Below are positions 18,202 through 25,411 of a stretch of DNA of 43,771 nt, one piece after another. Position 1 is the first letter of the stretch; every line of letters begins with the position of its first letter. Origin of the DNA: an uncultured Pelagibacteraceae bacterium (GTDB lineage Bacteria > Pseudomonadota > Alphaproteobacteria > Pelagibacterales > Pelagibacteraceae); the NCBI GenBank assembly GCA_902537665.1, contig CACBCE010000010.1, positions 1-43,771 on the forward strand, read 5' to 3'. Position numbers and translations under genes: made by a program. The notes below the pieces were generated by a model that searched no databases, had not been told where the DNA came from, and was given only the letters and a program-made list of their open reading frames with translations.

Positions 18202-19456
18202 AGAAGAAAGATTAAAAAAAAGACATCGAGCAGAAAAAAGATTTAGATTTTACGGATTAACATCTATCTTTGTTGCTTTGTTGTTTGTTGTTATTCTAGT
18301 TCAAAATATTTTCTCAAAAGGAAGTTCAGCCTTTAAAAAAACAGTAATTACCACTGAAGTTTTCTTTGATCAGGAATTACTAGAAATTCAAAACGGTGCA
18401 TCCCAAGAAGAAATAATGGAAGCTGATTTTTACGATATAATGATCGAAAATTTAATAAAGGCTTATCCAGCAAAAGATAGAGATGAGGAAGATGAATTAT
18501 TAAAACTATTTAGTGGTGACGCTGAAATTGAGATTAAAAAAGCTTTTTTAAATGAAAATAACTTAATAGGTAAAACAATCACATTAGATCTAACAGCTTC
18601 TGATGACATTGATCAATTACATAAAGGTAATTATCCAAGAGATTTACCCGAAGAAAGAAGAAGAATTTCTGACTTTCAATTAGTTATTTATGATTATTTT
18701 GTTGAAAATAAAAAGATAAGTAAAAATTTTAACAATTATTTCTTTAACAATGGTGACTCTAGAGATCCAGAATTAGCAGGTATAGGTGGAGCTCTAGTTG
18801 GATCATTTTATAGTATTTTAATTTGTTTATTACTAGCTTTTCCAGTGGCTGTTCTAGCGTCGATTTACTTGGAAGAGTTCGCTCCAAAAAATAAAATTAC
18901 AGATTTTATTGAAATTAATATAAATAATTTAGCAGCAGTGCCATCTATTGTTTACGGTTTGCTTGCTTTACAAATTTTACTTGCAACTATCCAATTACCG
19001 AGATCAACACCATTAGTTGCTGGAATAACTTTAGCGCTAATGACTTTACCAAGAATTATTATTCCATGTAGAGCTTCATTAAAAGCTGTTCCACCTTCAA
19101 TAAGAGAGGGCGCTCTAGCAGTTGGTGCATCTAAATTTCAATCTGTTTTTCATCATGTAGTGCCGTTAGCACTACCTGGCACTTTGTCAGGAACTATAAT
19201 CGGATTAGCTCAAGCATTAGGTGAAACAGCACCACTTATATTAATTGGAATGGTAGCTTTTGTTGTTGACATACCGTCAAGTCCAGTTGATCCATCATCT
19301 TCTTTGCCTGTTCAAGTGTATTTATGGTCTGAGTCTGCAGAAAGAGGTTTTGTTGAAAAAACCTCAGCAACTATTATGATGCTTTTAAGCTTTTTAATTG
19401 TAATGAATTTTATTGCAGTTTACTTGAGACAAAAATTTGAAAAACGATGGAACTAA
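18194..19456 (+). CDS. pstA: Phosphate ABC transporter permease PstA
   Basis: This is the second permease of the Pst system. The 420-residue protein has a basic cytosolic start (EERLKKRHRAEKRFRFYG), one membrane helix and a roughly 170-residue soluble segment of the DUF3333 type found in alphaproteobacterial PstA. The permease domain then contains LVGSFYSILICLLLAFPVAV, AAVPSIVYGLLALQ and the loop EGALAVGASKFQSVFHHVVP. The start at 18194 lies inside the end of pstC, and the stop is directly followed by the pstB start with no gap, so the set is translationally coupled. Confidence 0.93.
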   Translation: MTKEERLKKRHRAEKRFRFYGLTSIFVALLFVVILVQNIFSKGSSAFKKTVITTEVFFDQELLEIQNGASQEEIMEADFYDIMIENLIKAYPAKDRDEEDELLKLFSGDAEIEIKKAFLNENNLIGKTITLDLTASDDIDQLHKGNYPRDLPEERRRISDFQLVIYDYFVENKKISKNFNNYFFNNGDSRDPELAGIGGALVGSFYSILICLLLAFPVAVLASIYLEEFAPKNKITDFIEININNLAAVPSIVYGLLALQILLATIQLPRSTPLVAGITLALMTLPRIIIPCRASLKAVPPSIREGALAVGASKFQSVFHHVVPLALPGTLSGTIIGLAQALGETAPLILIGMVAFVVDIPSSPVDPSSSLPVQVYLWSESAERGFVEKTSATIMMLLSFLIVMNFIAVYLRQKFEKRWN

Positions 19457-20218
19457 ATGAGCAACATTAAAATAAAATCAAAAAACTTGAATGTTTATTA
19501 TGGTGATAAACAAGCATTATTTGATGTGAATTTAGATTTGAATGAAAAAGAGGTAACTGCATTAATTGGTCCATCAGGATGTGGTAAATCAACTTTCATA
19601 AGATGCATTAATAGAATGAATGATGTTATTGATATTTGTAAAGTTACTGGAAATATCGAAATGGATGGTATGAATATTAATGATAAAGATTTAGACGTTG
19701 TCTCATTGAGAGAAAGAGTTGGAATGGTTTTTCAAAAGCCAAATCCTTTTCCAAAAAGTATATATGATAATATTTCGTATGGTCCTAAAATTCATGGAAA
19801 AGGTGAAACCAAAAGCGAATTAGATCAAATTGTTGAAAATAGTTTAAAAAAATCTGCATTATGGGAAGAAGTTAAAGATAGACTTGATGAACCAGGCACA
19901 AGTTTATCTGGAGGGCAGCAACAAAGACTTTGTATAGCGAGAGCTATATCTGTTAATCCTGAAGTGATCTTAATGGATGAACCATGTTCAGCATTAGACC
20001 CAATTGCTACTGCAAAAATTGAGGAATTAATTGATGAATTAAAAAAAACTTATACGATTGTTATAGTGACACACTCAATGGCTCAGGCTGTACGTGTTTC
20101 ACAAAAAACAGGGTTTTTTCACCTAGGAAAGTTAATTGAAGTTGGAAAAACTGAGAAAATTTTTAAAAATCCTGACAATAAAATGACACAAGACTATATT
20201 ACAGGTAGATTTGGATAA
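19457..20218 (+). CDS. pstB: Phosphate ABC transporter ATP-binding protein PstB
   Basis: This is the ATPase of the phosphate importer. It has 253 residues: Walker [10 protein letters not shown] at residues 38-46, the PstB hallmark INRMNDV just after it, Q loop [14 protein letters not shown], signature LSGGQQQR at 150-157, Walker [14 protein letters not shown] and the switch histidine in [19 protein letters not shown] near the C-terminus is also typical of PstB. Length and motifs leave little doubt. The ATG immediately follows the pstA stop; phoU starts three bases after its own stop. Confidence 0.97.
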   Translation: MSNIKIKSKNLNVYYGDKQALFDVNLDLNEKEVTALIGPSGCGKSTFIRCINRMNDVIDICKVTGNIEMDGMNINDKDLDVVSLRERVGMVFQKPNPFPKSIYDNISYGPKIHGKGETKSELDQIVENSLKKSALWEEVKDRLDEPGTSLSGGQQQRLCIARAISVNPEVILMDEPCSALDPIATAKIEELIDELKKTYTIVIVTHSMAQAVRVSQKTGFFHLGKLIEVGKTEKIFKNPDNKMTQDYITGRFG

Positions 20219-20221
20219 ATT

Positions 20222-20914
20222 ATGAGCAATGAACATACAGTAAAGTCTTACGAAGAAGAACTTCAATTCCTTAAAGACTCGTTAATTAAAATGGGTAGCT
20301 TAACCGAGTCACAATTAAGTGATGCAATGGATGCGGTGATTAAAGTTGATAAGGACTCAATTGATAAAATTATTAAAAGTGATGAAGAAATTAACAAATT
20401 TAGATCTAAAATAGATACTCAAATAATGAATTTACTAGTTAAAAGAGCACCTATGGCAATTGATTTAAGAGAAACTATAAGTTCATTAAAAATCTCTCAA
20501 GATTTAGAAAGAATAGGAGATCTTTCAAAGAGTAATGCGAAAAAAGTTAAACCTTTACCACTAGATTTACCTGATGAATTATTAGGAAATTTGAAAAGAC
20601 TTGGAGAGCTTGTTATGAAACAATTAACTGATGTTCTTGATAGTTATGTGAACAAAAACTTTGATAAAGCTAAAGAAGTTTGGGAAAAAGATGAACAAGT
20701 TGATGACTTAACTTATATCGCAATGGAAAGTGTAATAGATTTTTTATCTAAAGATAAAAAAAACTTAGATTTTTCAACGCATTTAATTTTTGCTACAAAA
20801 AACTTGGAAAGAGCAGGCGATCATATAACTAATATTGCTGAAACAGTATGTTATTTAGTAAAGGGTGAATATCTAAAAGGTAGTAGACCAAAGGGTAAAG
20901 TAATCCAAGAATAA
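20222..20914 (+). CDS. phoU: Phosphate signalling protein PhoU
   Basis: PhoU connects the Pst transporter to PhoR and keeps the Pho regulon off when phosphate is plentiful. The 230-residue all-alpha protein consists of two repeats of a three-helix bundle. Each repeat has the acidic metal-binding motif: ISQDLERIGDLSKSNAKK in the first and NLERAGDHITNIAE in the second. It lies between pstB (three bases) and phoB (four bases to the ATG), the standard order. Confidence 0.95.
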   Translation: MSNEHTVKSYEEELQFLKDSLIKMGSLTESQLSDAMDAVIKVDKDSIDKIIKSDEEINKFRSKIDTQIMNLLVKRAPMAIDLRETISSLKISQDLERIGDLSKSNAKKVKPLPLDLPDELLGNLKRLGELVMKQLTDVLDSYVNKNFDKAKEVWEKDEQVDDLTYIAMESVIDFLSKDKKNLDFSTHLIFATKNLERAGDHITNIAETVCYLVKGEYLKGSRPKGKVIQE

Positions 20915-20918
20915 TTTG

Positions 20919-21599
20919 ATGAAAGGAAAAATTTTTATTATTGAAGATGAAGCTTCAATAGTTCAATTAGTCCAACATAATCTAGAAAAAGAAGGTTTTG
21001 TTGTCTCTTCATCATTAAATGGAAATGAAGGTTTAAAAGAGTTAAAAAAATTTGAACCTAATCTTCTCTTATTAGATTGGATGCTACCAGATTTATCAGG
21101 GATAGATATCTGTAAAAATATTAGAAGAGACAGTAATTTTAAGAGCCTTCCTATCATTATGCTTACAGCCAAAGGTGAGGAAGAAGACAAGGTAAAAGGT
21201 CTTGAAAGTGGTGTAGATGATTATGTTACAAAACCATTCAGTTTTAATGAGCTTTCTGCTCGAATAAAAGCTGTTCTAAGAAGATCTGATCCTAAAGTTG
21301 TTGCAAATGTATTAATATTTGAAGATTTAAAATTAGATAGAATAGAAAAAAGAGTTTTTAGATCAGATAAAGAAATTCAACTTGGCCCTACAGAATTTAG
21401 ATTATTAGAATTTTTCTTAACAAATCCCAAAAGAGTTTATTCACGAGATCAAATTTTAGAAACTGTTTGGCCTAATAATGTAAATGTAGAAAGTAGAACC
21501 ATTGACGTTCATATAAGAAGACTAAGACAATCAATCAATATTGAGGGTAAAAAAGAGTTGATTCGAACAGTTAGAGCCTCAGGTTATTCTTTAATTTAA
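20919..21599 (+). CDS. phoB: Phosphate regulon response regulator PhoB
   Basis: This is an OmpR-family response regulator that, when phosphorylated by PhoR, binds PHO boxes and activates phosphate-starvation genes. I start at ATG 20919, one codon after a TTG, which gives MKGKIFIIEDE and 226 residues. The receiver domain has the acidic pair E9-D10, phospho-acceptor D53 (LLLDWMLPDLSG) and K105 (VTKPF). The winged-helix DNA-binding domain begins near residue 130 and contains GPTEFRLLEFFL and SRTIDVHIRRLR. It is the last gene of the pst operon; its stop overlaps by four bases the stop of the convergent small gene. Confidence 0.95.
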   Translation: MKGKIFIIEDEASIVQLVQHNLEKEGFVVSSSLNGNEGLKELKKFEPNLLLLDWMLPDLSGIDICKNIRRDSNFKSLPIIMLTAKGEEEDKVKGLESGVDDYVTKPFSFNELSARIKAVLRRSDPKVVANVLIFEDLKLDRIEKRVFRSDKEIQLGPTEFRLLEFFLTNPKRVYSRDQILETVWPNNVNVESRTIDVHIRRLRQSINIEGKKELIRTVRASGYSLI

Positions 21600-21817
21600 A
21601 TAATTATTTTATAAATCCCTACTAAGAACAATGGTATTTGTAATCCAAAATTAGTTAGTATTGCTTTATCTTTGCTAACAAATCCAGCGATAGTCCATCC
21701 AACAACTCCTAATCCATGAAAATATATATTTAATGGATATATATTTAAGTTTGTAAGAAGTATTCCTAATAAAACTAAAAAAGTACTGATCCACTTTAGA
21801 TATTTTTTTATAAACAT
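21596..21817 (-). CDS. Small two- or three-helix membrane protein of unknown function beside phoB
   Basis: This 73-residue protein is not assigned to a family here with confidence, though its sequence has the look of small conserved proteins of marine bacteria. It has hydrophobic helices at about residues 9-27, 32-47 and 54-72, joined by short loops with LNIYPLNIYFHGLG and VSKDKAILTNFG. A very strong ribosome binding site (AAAAAGGAG) precedes the ATG, nearly identical to that of pstS, which argues that it is a real, well-expressed gene. A PHO-box-like repeat lies 22-40 bases upstream. It converges on phoB with a four-base stop-stop overlap. A role in phosphate starvation is inferred only from position and the upstream repeat. 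Confidence 0.75.
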   Translation of the reverse strand: MFIKKYLKWISTFLVLLGILLTNLNIYPLNIYFHGLGVVGWTIAGFVSKDKAILTNFGLQIPLFLVGIYKIII

Positions 21818-21838
21818 ATTTTCTCCTTTTTATTAATT

Positions 21839-21857
21839 ATTACATCAATGTTACAAA
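21839..21857 (-). promoter_or_regulatory. PHO-box-like repeat upstream of the 73-residue membrane protein
   Basis: Read on the minus strand, TTTGTAAC (21857-21850) is followed after ATT by GATGTAAT (21846-21839), an 11-base-period repeat. Its first half is identical to the first half of the pstS repeat. The distance to the ATG is short (about 21 bases), so the transcript leader would be very short if this were a classical activator site. The region also holds the inverted repeat TGTTACA...TGTAACA (21849-21855 and 21868-21874). Confidence 0.4.
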
Positions 21858-21877
21858 TTTATTAAGGTGTAACAGTA

Positions 21878-22216
21878 TTAGAGAAAATTAGTTATATATT
21901 TATGAATAAAAAAACCAACAACTATAAATCCTAAGCCTGTGCCATAAATTAGGAAGAAATTCATATTAAATGATTTTGCAAAAAAGAAGGGTAAAAAAAA
22001 TAAATAACTCACAGGCACCGCCACCAGTATGCTCTTAGTAAAAAGAATTGTTTTTTCTATATCATTATGCTCATAGTAGGAAAAAGCTATAGCTATGAGT
22101 GATACAAGAGGCAAAGCAATAATAAAACCTGCAAGTTTTGGATTTTGACCCGAAAGCCAACTAGCAAGGGCAATTATAATTGCAGCAAGAACAATCTTTA
22201 AGGTAAAAAATATCAT
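21878..22216 (-). CDS. Small four-helix membrane protein, DUF3147-like
   Basis: This 112-residue protein has four predicted membrane helices: about residues 3-20, 28-46, 58-80 and 86-106. A short loop in the first half reads SGQNPKLAGFIIALPLVSL. The pattern and length resemble DUF3147-type membrane proteins, whose function is unknown; this assignment is from memory of the family and is not certain. It lies 44 bases after zur on the same strand, so it may belong to the znuCB-zur transcript. The start codon lies inside the first copy of a tandem repeat (22210-22225). No clear ribosome binding site is visible. Confidence 0.7.
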   Translation of the reverse strand: MIFFTLKIVLAAIIIALASWLSGQNPKLAGFIIALPLVSLIAIAFSYYEHNDIEKTILFTKSILVAVPVSYLFFLPFFFAKSFNMNFFLIYGTGLGFIVVGFFIHKYITNFL

Positions 22217-22256
22217 TAATGATATAACTTTATTAAAAAAATATCATTAATGATAT
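22210..22256. repeat. Tandem duplication of a 16-base palindrome around a start codon
   Basis: The perfect palindrome ATATCATTAATGATAT occurs at 22210-22225 and again at 22241-22256, 31 bases apart. On the plus strand each copy is preceded by six or seven A residues, so the repeated unit is at least 22 bases. The first copy contains the ATG of the DUF3147-like gene (minus strand, 22216-22214). The second contains a duplicate ATG that reads M-I-F-F and then stops (22247-22233). Confidence 0.85.
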
Positions 22257-22260
22257 GATT

Positions 22261-22668
22261 TTATTTAAGTGTGCATTTTTTGCATAAACCAAAAAACTCA
22301 AGATTATATTTACTGTATTTCATACCATCTTTGTCTTTAAAATTTGCTAAGTATTTGGAAAGACCTGCGCTACTTATTTCTGTTACTTTTTCACAAATCT
22401 CACAGATTGAAAACGCAGTAGCTTTAGCCACCTGACAACTTGAGTTATGACATGCAATAAAGGCATTTCTACTTTCAATTTTATGAATTTTACCTATTTC
22501 GACTAACTTATCTAATGCTCGATAAACTTGCAGTGGAGCTTTAATACCTTTTTTTTGAACATTATAGAGTATTGAGTAGGCCTTAAGTGGCTGAGGTGAT
22601 TTATCAATTAAATCAAAAATAATTTTCTGATTTTTTGTAAGATTATGTTCTTTGTGCATTTTATTCAT
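22261..22668 (-). CDS. zur: Zinc uptake regulator Zur (Fur family)
   Basis: Zur is a zinc-sensing repressor of zinc uptake genes. The 135-residue protein has the Fur-family winged helix in the N-terminal half (APLQVYRALDKLVEIGKIHK, with the recognition helix near residue 47). Its zinc-binding C-terminal half has two CxxC pairs, C89-C92 (CEIC) and C129-C132 (CKKC), plus C73, H74 and C78. The double CxxC structural zinc site and the position directly behind znuCB favour Zur over Fur, Mur or Irr. It starts 15 bases after znuB. Zur-box-like palindromes lie upstream of znuC and znuA (24256-24286). Zur would therefore regulate its own operon if it is co-transcribed with znuCB. Confidence 0.92.
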   Translation of the reverse strand: MNKMHKEHNLTKNQKIIFDLIDKSPQPLKAYSILYNVQKKGIKAPLQVYRALDKLVEIGKIHKIESRNAFIACHNSSCQVAKATAFSICEICEKVTEISSAGLSKYLANFKDKDGMKYSKYNLEFFGLCKKCTLK

Positions 22669-22683
22669 TTTACTGATTCCTCA

Positions 22684-23487
22684 TTAGTTTTTCAATTTAA
22701 TTGATTGTTTGATATTAAATAATGAAAGTATGAACAAAAATAATGCTGCCGTTATAATTGATGGACCCGAGGAGGTATTAAATTCCAAGGATGTAAATAA
22801 TCCTAAAATTACTGACAGAAGACCTCCAATGATTGAATAGATAACCATTCTTTGTGGACTAGACGAAATATTTCTAGCCATTGCAGCTGGTATGATTAGC
22901 ATTCCTGTTATTAATAACAAACCAACCATTTTAATTGATATAGCAATAATTGCAGCCATCAATATTGTGAATATTGCTTTTGCTCTATCAGGATTTAAAC
23001 CTTCTGCTTCAGCTAACTCATAGTTTACTGTGGATGCGAATAAAGGTTTCCAAATTAATTTCAAAATTAACAGAATTACTGCTCCTCCAACCCAAATTAT
23101 TAATAGATCATCAACTGTAACAGCTAATATATCTCCAAATAATAATCCCATAATGTCAAATCTGATAAATGTTAAGAAACCAATAACAACAAGTCCTACG
23201 GCTAAAGATGAGTGAGCTAAAAGCCCTAATAAAGCATCTCCTGGAAGATTAGTTCTTTTTTGAAGTTGTATTAATGTTAAAGCAATTAAAGATGAGATTA
23301 TAAACACAGATAACGCAATATTAAATTCCATTGTAAATGCTAATGTTACTCCCAATAAAGCCGAATGGGCTAACGTATCACCAAAATAAGATAATCTTCT
23401 CCAAATTACAAAACAACCAAGAGGCCCTGTAACGAAAGCAACTCCAATTCCAGCAACCAATGCTCTTATAAAAAAATCGTCGAACAT
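22684..23487 (-). CDS. znuB: Zinc ABC transporter permease ZnuB
   Basis: This is the membrane component of the high-affinity zinc importer. The 267-residue protein belongs to the ABC-3 family, with about seven or eight hydrophobic helices. It has the conserved start VAGIGVAFVTGPLGCFVIWRR, the motif YFGDTLAHSALLGV near residue 34, and GLLLITGMLIIPAAMAR near residue 190. Manganese permeases (SitC/MntB) look similar, but the neighbouring zur and the Zur-like boxes favour zinc. Its ATG directly follows the znuC stop on the same strand with no gap, so the two are coupled. Confidence 0.92.
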   Translation of the reverse strand: MFDDFFIRALVAGIGVAFVTGPLGCFVIWRRLSYFGDTLAHSALLGVTLAFTMEFNIALSVFIISSLIALTLIQLQKRTNLPGDALLGLLAHSSLAVGLVVIGFLTFIRFDIMGLLFGDILAVTVDDLLIIWVGGAVILLILKLIWKPLFASTVNYELAEAEGLNPDRAKAIFTILMAAIIAISIKMVGLLLITGMLIIPAAMARNISSSPQRMVIYSIIGGLLSVILGLFTSLEFNTSSGPSIITAALFLFILSLFNIKQSIKLKN

Positions 23488-24234
23488 TTAATTTTTCTTA
23501 ATTTTACCCTCATCAGTATGAATATGATCATGTCTATGTTCATATCTTGATAATATCTGTGAAGCTTGTTCACCAAACAAAGCCTTATATTCATTATTTT
23601 TTGCGACATCCATGGGTGTCCCTGAGCAACATACATGACCATTTAAGCAAACAACATGGTCTGTAGCACTCATTACAGTATGTAAATCATGAGAAATTAA
23701 TAAGATACCACAATTCAATTCATCAGAAATTTTCTTTATAAGTTCATATAAAGCTATCTCACCTGTAAAATCTACACCTTGAACTGGCTCATCAAGAACT
23801 AACAATTCTGGTTTTTTTGAAATAGCTCTTGCTAGCAATACTCTTTGAAATTCACCACCCGATAAATCACCTAAATTTTTATCTTTTAAATGAATAACGC
23901 CAGTTAATGATAGTGCCTCATCAATCATTTCATTTTTTAAACTTTCAGTTAATACCATAAAATCATTGACCCTAAGTGGTAAAGTCCAATCAATTGAAAT
24001 TTTTTGTGGAACATAACCAATTTTATTTGTGTATTTTTCTACTTCTCCCTCAATTTTTTTATAAATTCCTAAAGCAATTTTAGCCGTTGTACTTTTTCCT
24101 GATCCATTAGGTCCTATTAAAGTAACTATTTTACCTTTTTCAACTTGAAGGGAAACTCCTTGAACGAGCCATTTATCGTTTATTTTAAAACCAGCGTCTT
24201 TTAATTTGACCAATATATTTTGATTAGCATTCAT
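23488..24234 (-). CDS. znuC: Zinc ABC transporter ATP-binding protein ZnuC
   Basis: This is the ATPase of the zinc importer. The 248 residues have Walker A GPNGSGKST at 41-49, the Q-loop region IGYVPQKISIDWTLPLRV typical of metal-uptake ATPases, signature LSGGEFQR near 133, Walker B LLVLDEPVQGVDF and the switch histidine in LISHDLHTVM. The C-terminal tail is rich in His (HRHDHIHTDEGK), as often seen in ZnuC, and may bind zinc. It is the first gene of the minus-strand znuC-znuB-zur set and is transcribed away from znuA. Confidence 0.95.
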   Translation of the reverse strand: MNANQNILVKLKDAGFKINDKWLVQGVSLQVEKGKIVTLIGPNGSGKSTTAKIALGIYKKIEGEVEKYTNKIGYVPQKISIDWTLPLRVNDFMVLTESLKNEMIDEALSLTGVIHLKDKNLGDLSGGEFQRVLLARAISKKPELLVLDEPVQGVDFTGEIALYELIKKISDELNCGILLISHDLHTVMSATDHVVCLNGHVCCSGTPMDVAKNNEYKALFGEQASQILSRYEHRHDHIHTDEGKIKKN

Positions 24235-24255
24235 TATATCACTTGACTTATAAAC

Positions 24256-24268
24256 GTTATATTATTAC
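24256..24268. promoter_or_regulatory. Zur-box-like palindrome 1 (near-perfect)
   Basis: GTTATATTATTAC matches the palindrome GTTATA-n-TATAAC with one mismatch in the right arm. It lies 22 bases upstream of the znuC ATG (minus strand) and 18 bases, start to start, from box 2. Its position in the divergent znuC/znuA promoter region is where Zur binds in other alphaproteobacteria. Confidence 0.65.
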
Positions 24269-24273
24269 ATAGT

Positions 24274-24286
24274 GTTATATTATAAC
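24274..24286. promoter_or_regulatory. Zur-box-like palindrome 2 (perfect)
   Basis: GTTATATTATAAC is a perfect 13-base palindrome (6-bp arms around a central T), the known core of alphaproteobacterial Zur sites. It ends 18 bases before the znuA ATG. Together with box 1 it would let Zur repress both znuA and znuCB-zur. Confidence 0.75.
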
Positions 24287-24304
24287 AACTAAAAAAATTA
24301 AACT

Positions 24305-25369
24305 ATGAAAACTATTAAAAAAATCCCATTATTAATATCACTTTTATCATTCCTAACAATTTTTTCACCTGTTAATGCTGAAGTTAAGGTAGTAGCATCA
24401 ATAAAACCAATTCATTCACTCGCAAGCTATTTGATGGACGGTATTGGTAAACCAGATTTAATAGTTGATGGCTACGCATCACCTCATGGATTTGCACTTA
24501 AACCATCGCATGCAAAAATGATCCAAAATGCAGATATTATTTTTTGGGTAGGTGAAGACATAGAAAGTTTTTTAGAAAAACCATTAAAATCTATTGCAAA
24601 AAAAGCTGAAAAAATTGAATTAATGGAAATTAAAGGGATAACCAAACTTAAGTTTAGAGAAAGAAATATTTTTGAAGGTCATGACGATCATGGTCATAAA
24701 GAGGATGATCATGATGATCATGCTAAAAAAGAAGACGATCATGATGACCACGATCATGATAAAAAAGAGAAAGAACATGGTCATGACGAACATGATCATG
24801 ACAAAGAAAGTCATAAAGAAGACGACCATGATGATCACGGCCATGGACATGAAGGACATGCTCATGGCGAGTACGATCCGCACATTTGGTTAGATCCAAT
24901 GAATGCAAAAGTTATTTTAAGCGAAATGGCAGAGCACTTGATTGAGAATGATCCAAAAAATACTGACAAATATAAAGAAAATTTAAAAAAAGCACATAAA
25001 GATTTAGATAAGTTAACTAAGAAAGTAAAATCTGAATTAAATAAAGATTTTAAATCAATAGTATTCCATGATGCGTATCAATATTTTGAAGAGAGATTTG
25101 GTGTTAATATTTTAGGCGCATTTACAGTAAATACAGATGTTATGCCCGGTGCTGAGCAATTGGCTGAAATTAGAGAAGTAATTGAGCATGATAAAGTAAG
25201 TTGTATATTTTCAGAGCCACAGTTTAACCCTGATATTATTAAGGCTGTAGCAAAAGATACTAACGTTGCAACAGGCGTAATTGATCCATTAGGGGCAACA
25301 CTTAACCCTGGCAAAGATCTATACTTCGATTTAATTGGCAATATGTCTAAATCTTTTAAAGGCTGTTAA
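24305..25369 (+). CDS. znuA: Zinc ABC transporter periplasmic binding protein ZnuA
   Basis: ZnuA binds zinc in the periplasm and delivers it to ZnuB. Residues 1-25 form a Sec signal peptide (ending FSPVNA before EVK). The family ligands are visible: H61 (YASPHGFALKPS), H193 (DPHIWLDP) and H255 (VFHDAYQYF), with the late acidic ligand expected near IDPLGA. A His/Asp/Glu/Lys-rich loop from residue 126 to about 187 holds 19 histidines; such a loop is the mark of zinc-specific rather than manganese-specific members. At 354 residues it is slightly longer than E. coli ZnuA because of this loop. It is divergent from znuC and shares the two Zur-like boxes. Confidence 0.95.
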   Translation: MKTIKKIPLLISLLSFLTIFSPVNAEVKVVASIKPIHSLASYLMDGIGKPDLIVDGYASPHGFALKPSHAKMIQNADIIFWVGEDIESFLEKPLKSIAKKAEKIELMEIKGITKLKFRERNIFEGHDDHGHKEDDHDDHAKKEDDHDDHDHDKKEKEHGHDEHDHDKESHKEDDHDDHGHGHEGHAHGEYDPHIWLDPMNAKVILSEMAEHLIENDPKNTDKYKENLKKAHKDLDKLTKKVKSELNKDFKSIVFHDAYQYFEERFGVNILGAFTVNTDVMPGAEQLAEIREVIEHDKVSCIFSEPQFNPDIIKAVAKDTNVATGVIDPLGATLNPGKDLYFDLIGNMSKSFKGC

Positions 25370-25411
25370 ATAAAAATTGATCTTTAACTATTAATAATAT
25401 CTAATATTGGG

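Noticed and set aside
24680-24880. Short repeats that might suggest a CRISPR array
   Set aside because: The repeats are degenerate, have no unique spacers of constant size, and are fully explained by His/Asp codons in frame.
24620-24908. Open frames on both strands inside znuA (Met/Ile/Val-rich or His-rich products)
   Set aside because: They are shadows of the repetitive His/Asp-coding stretch, have low-complexity products and no ribosome binding site, and lie entirely within znuA.
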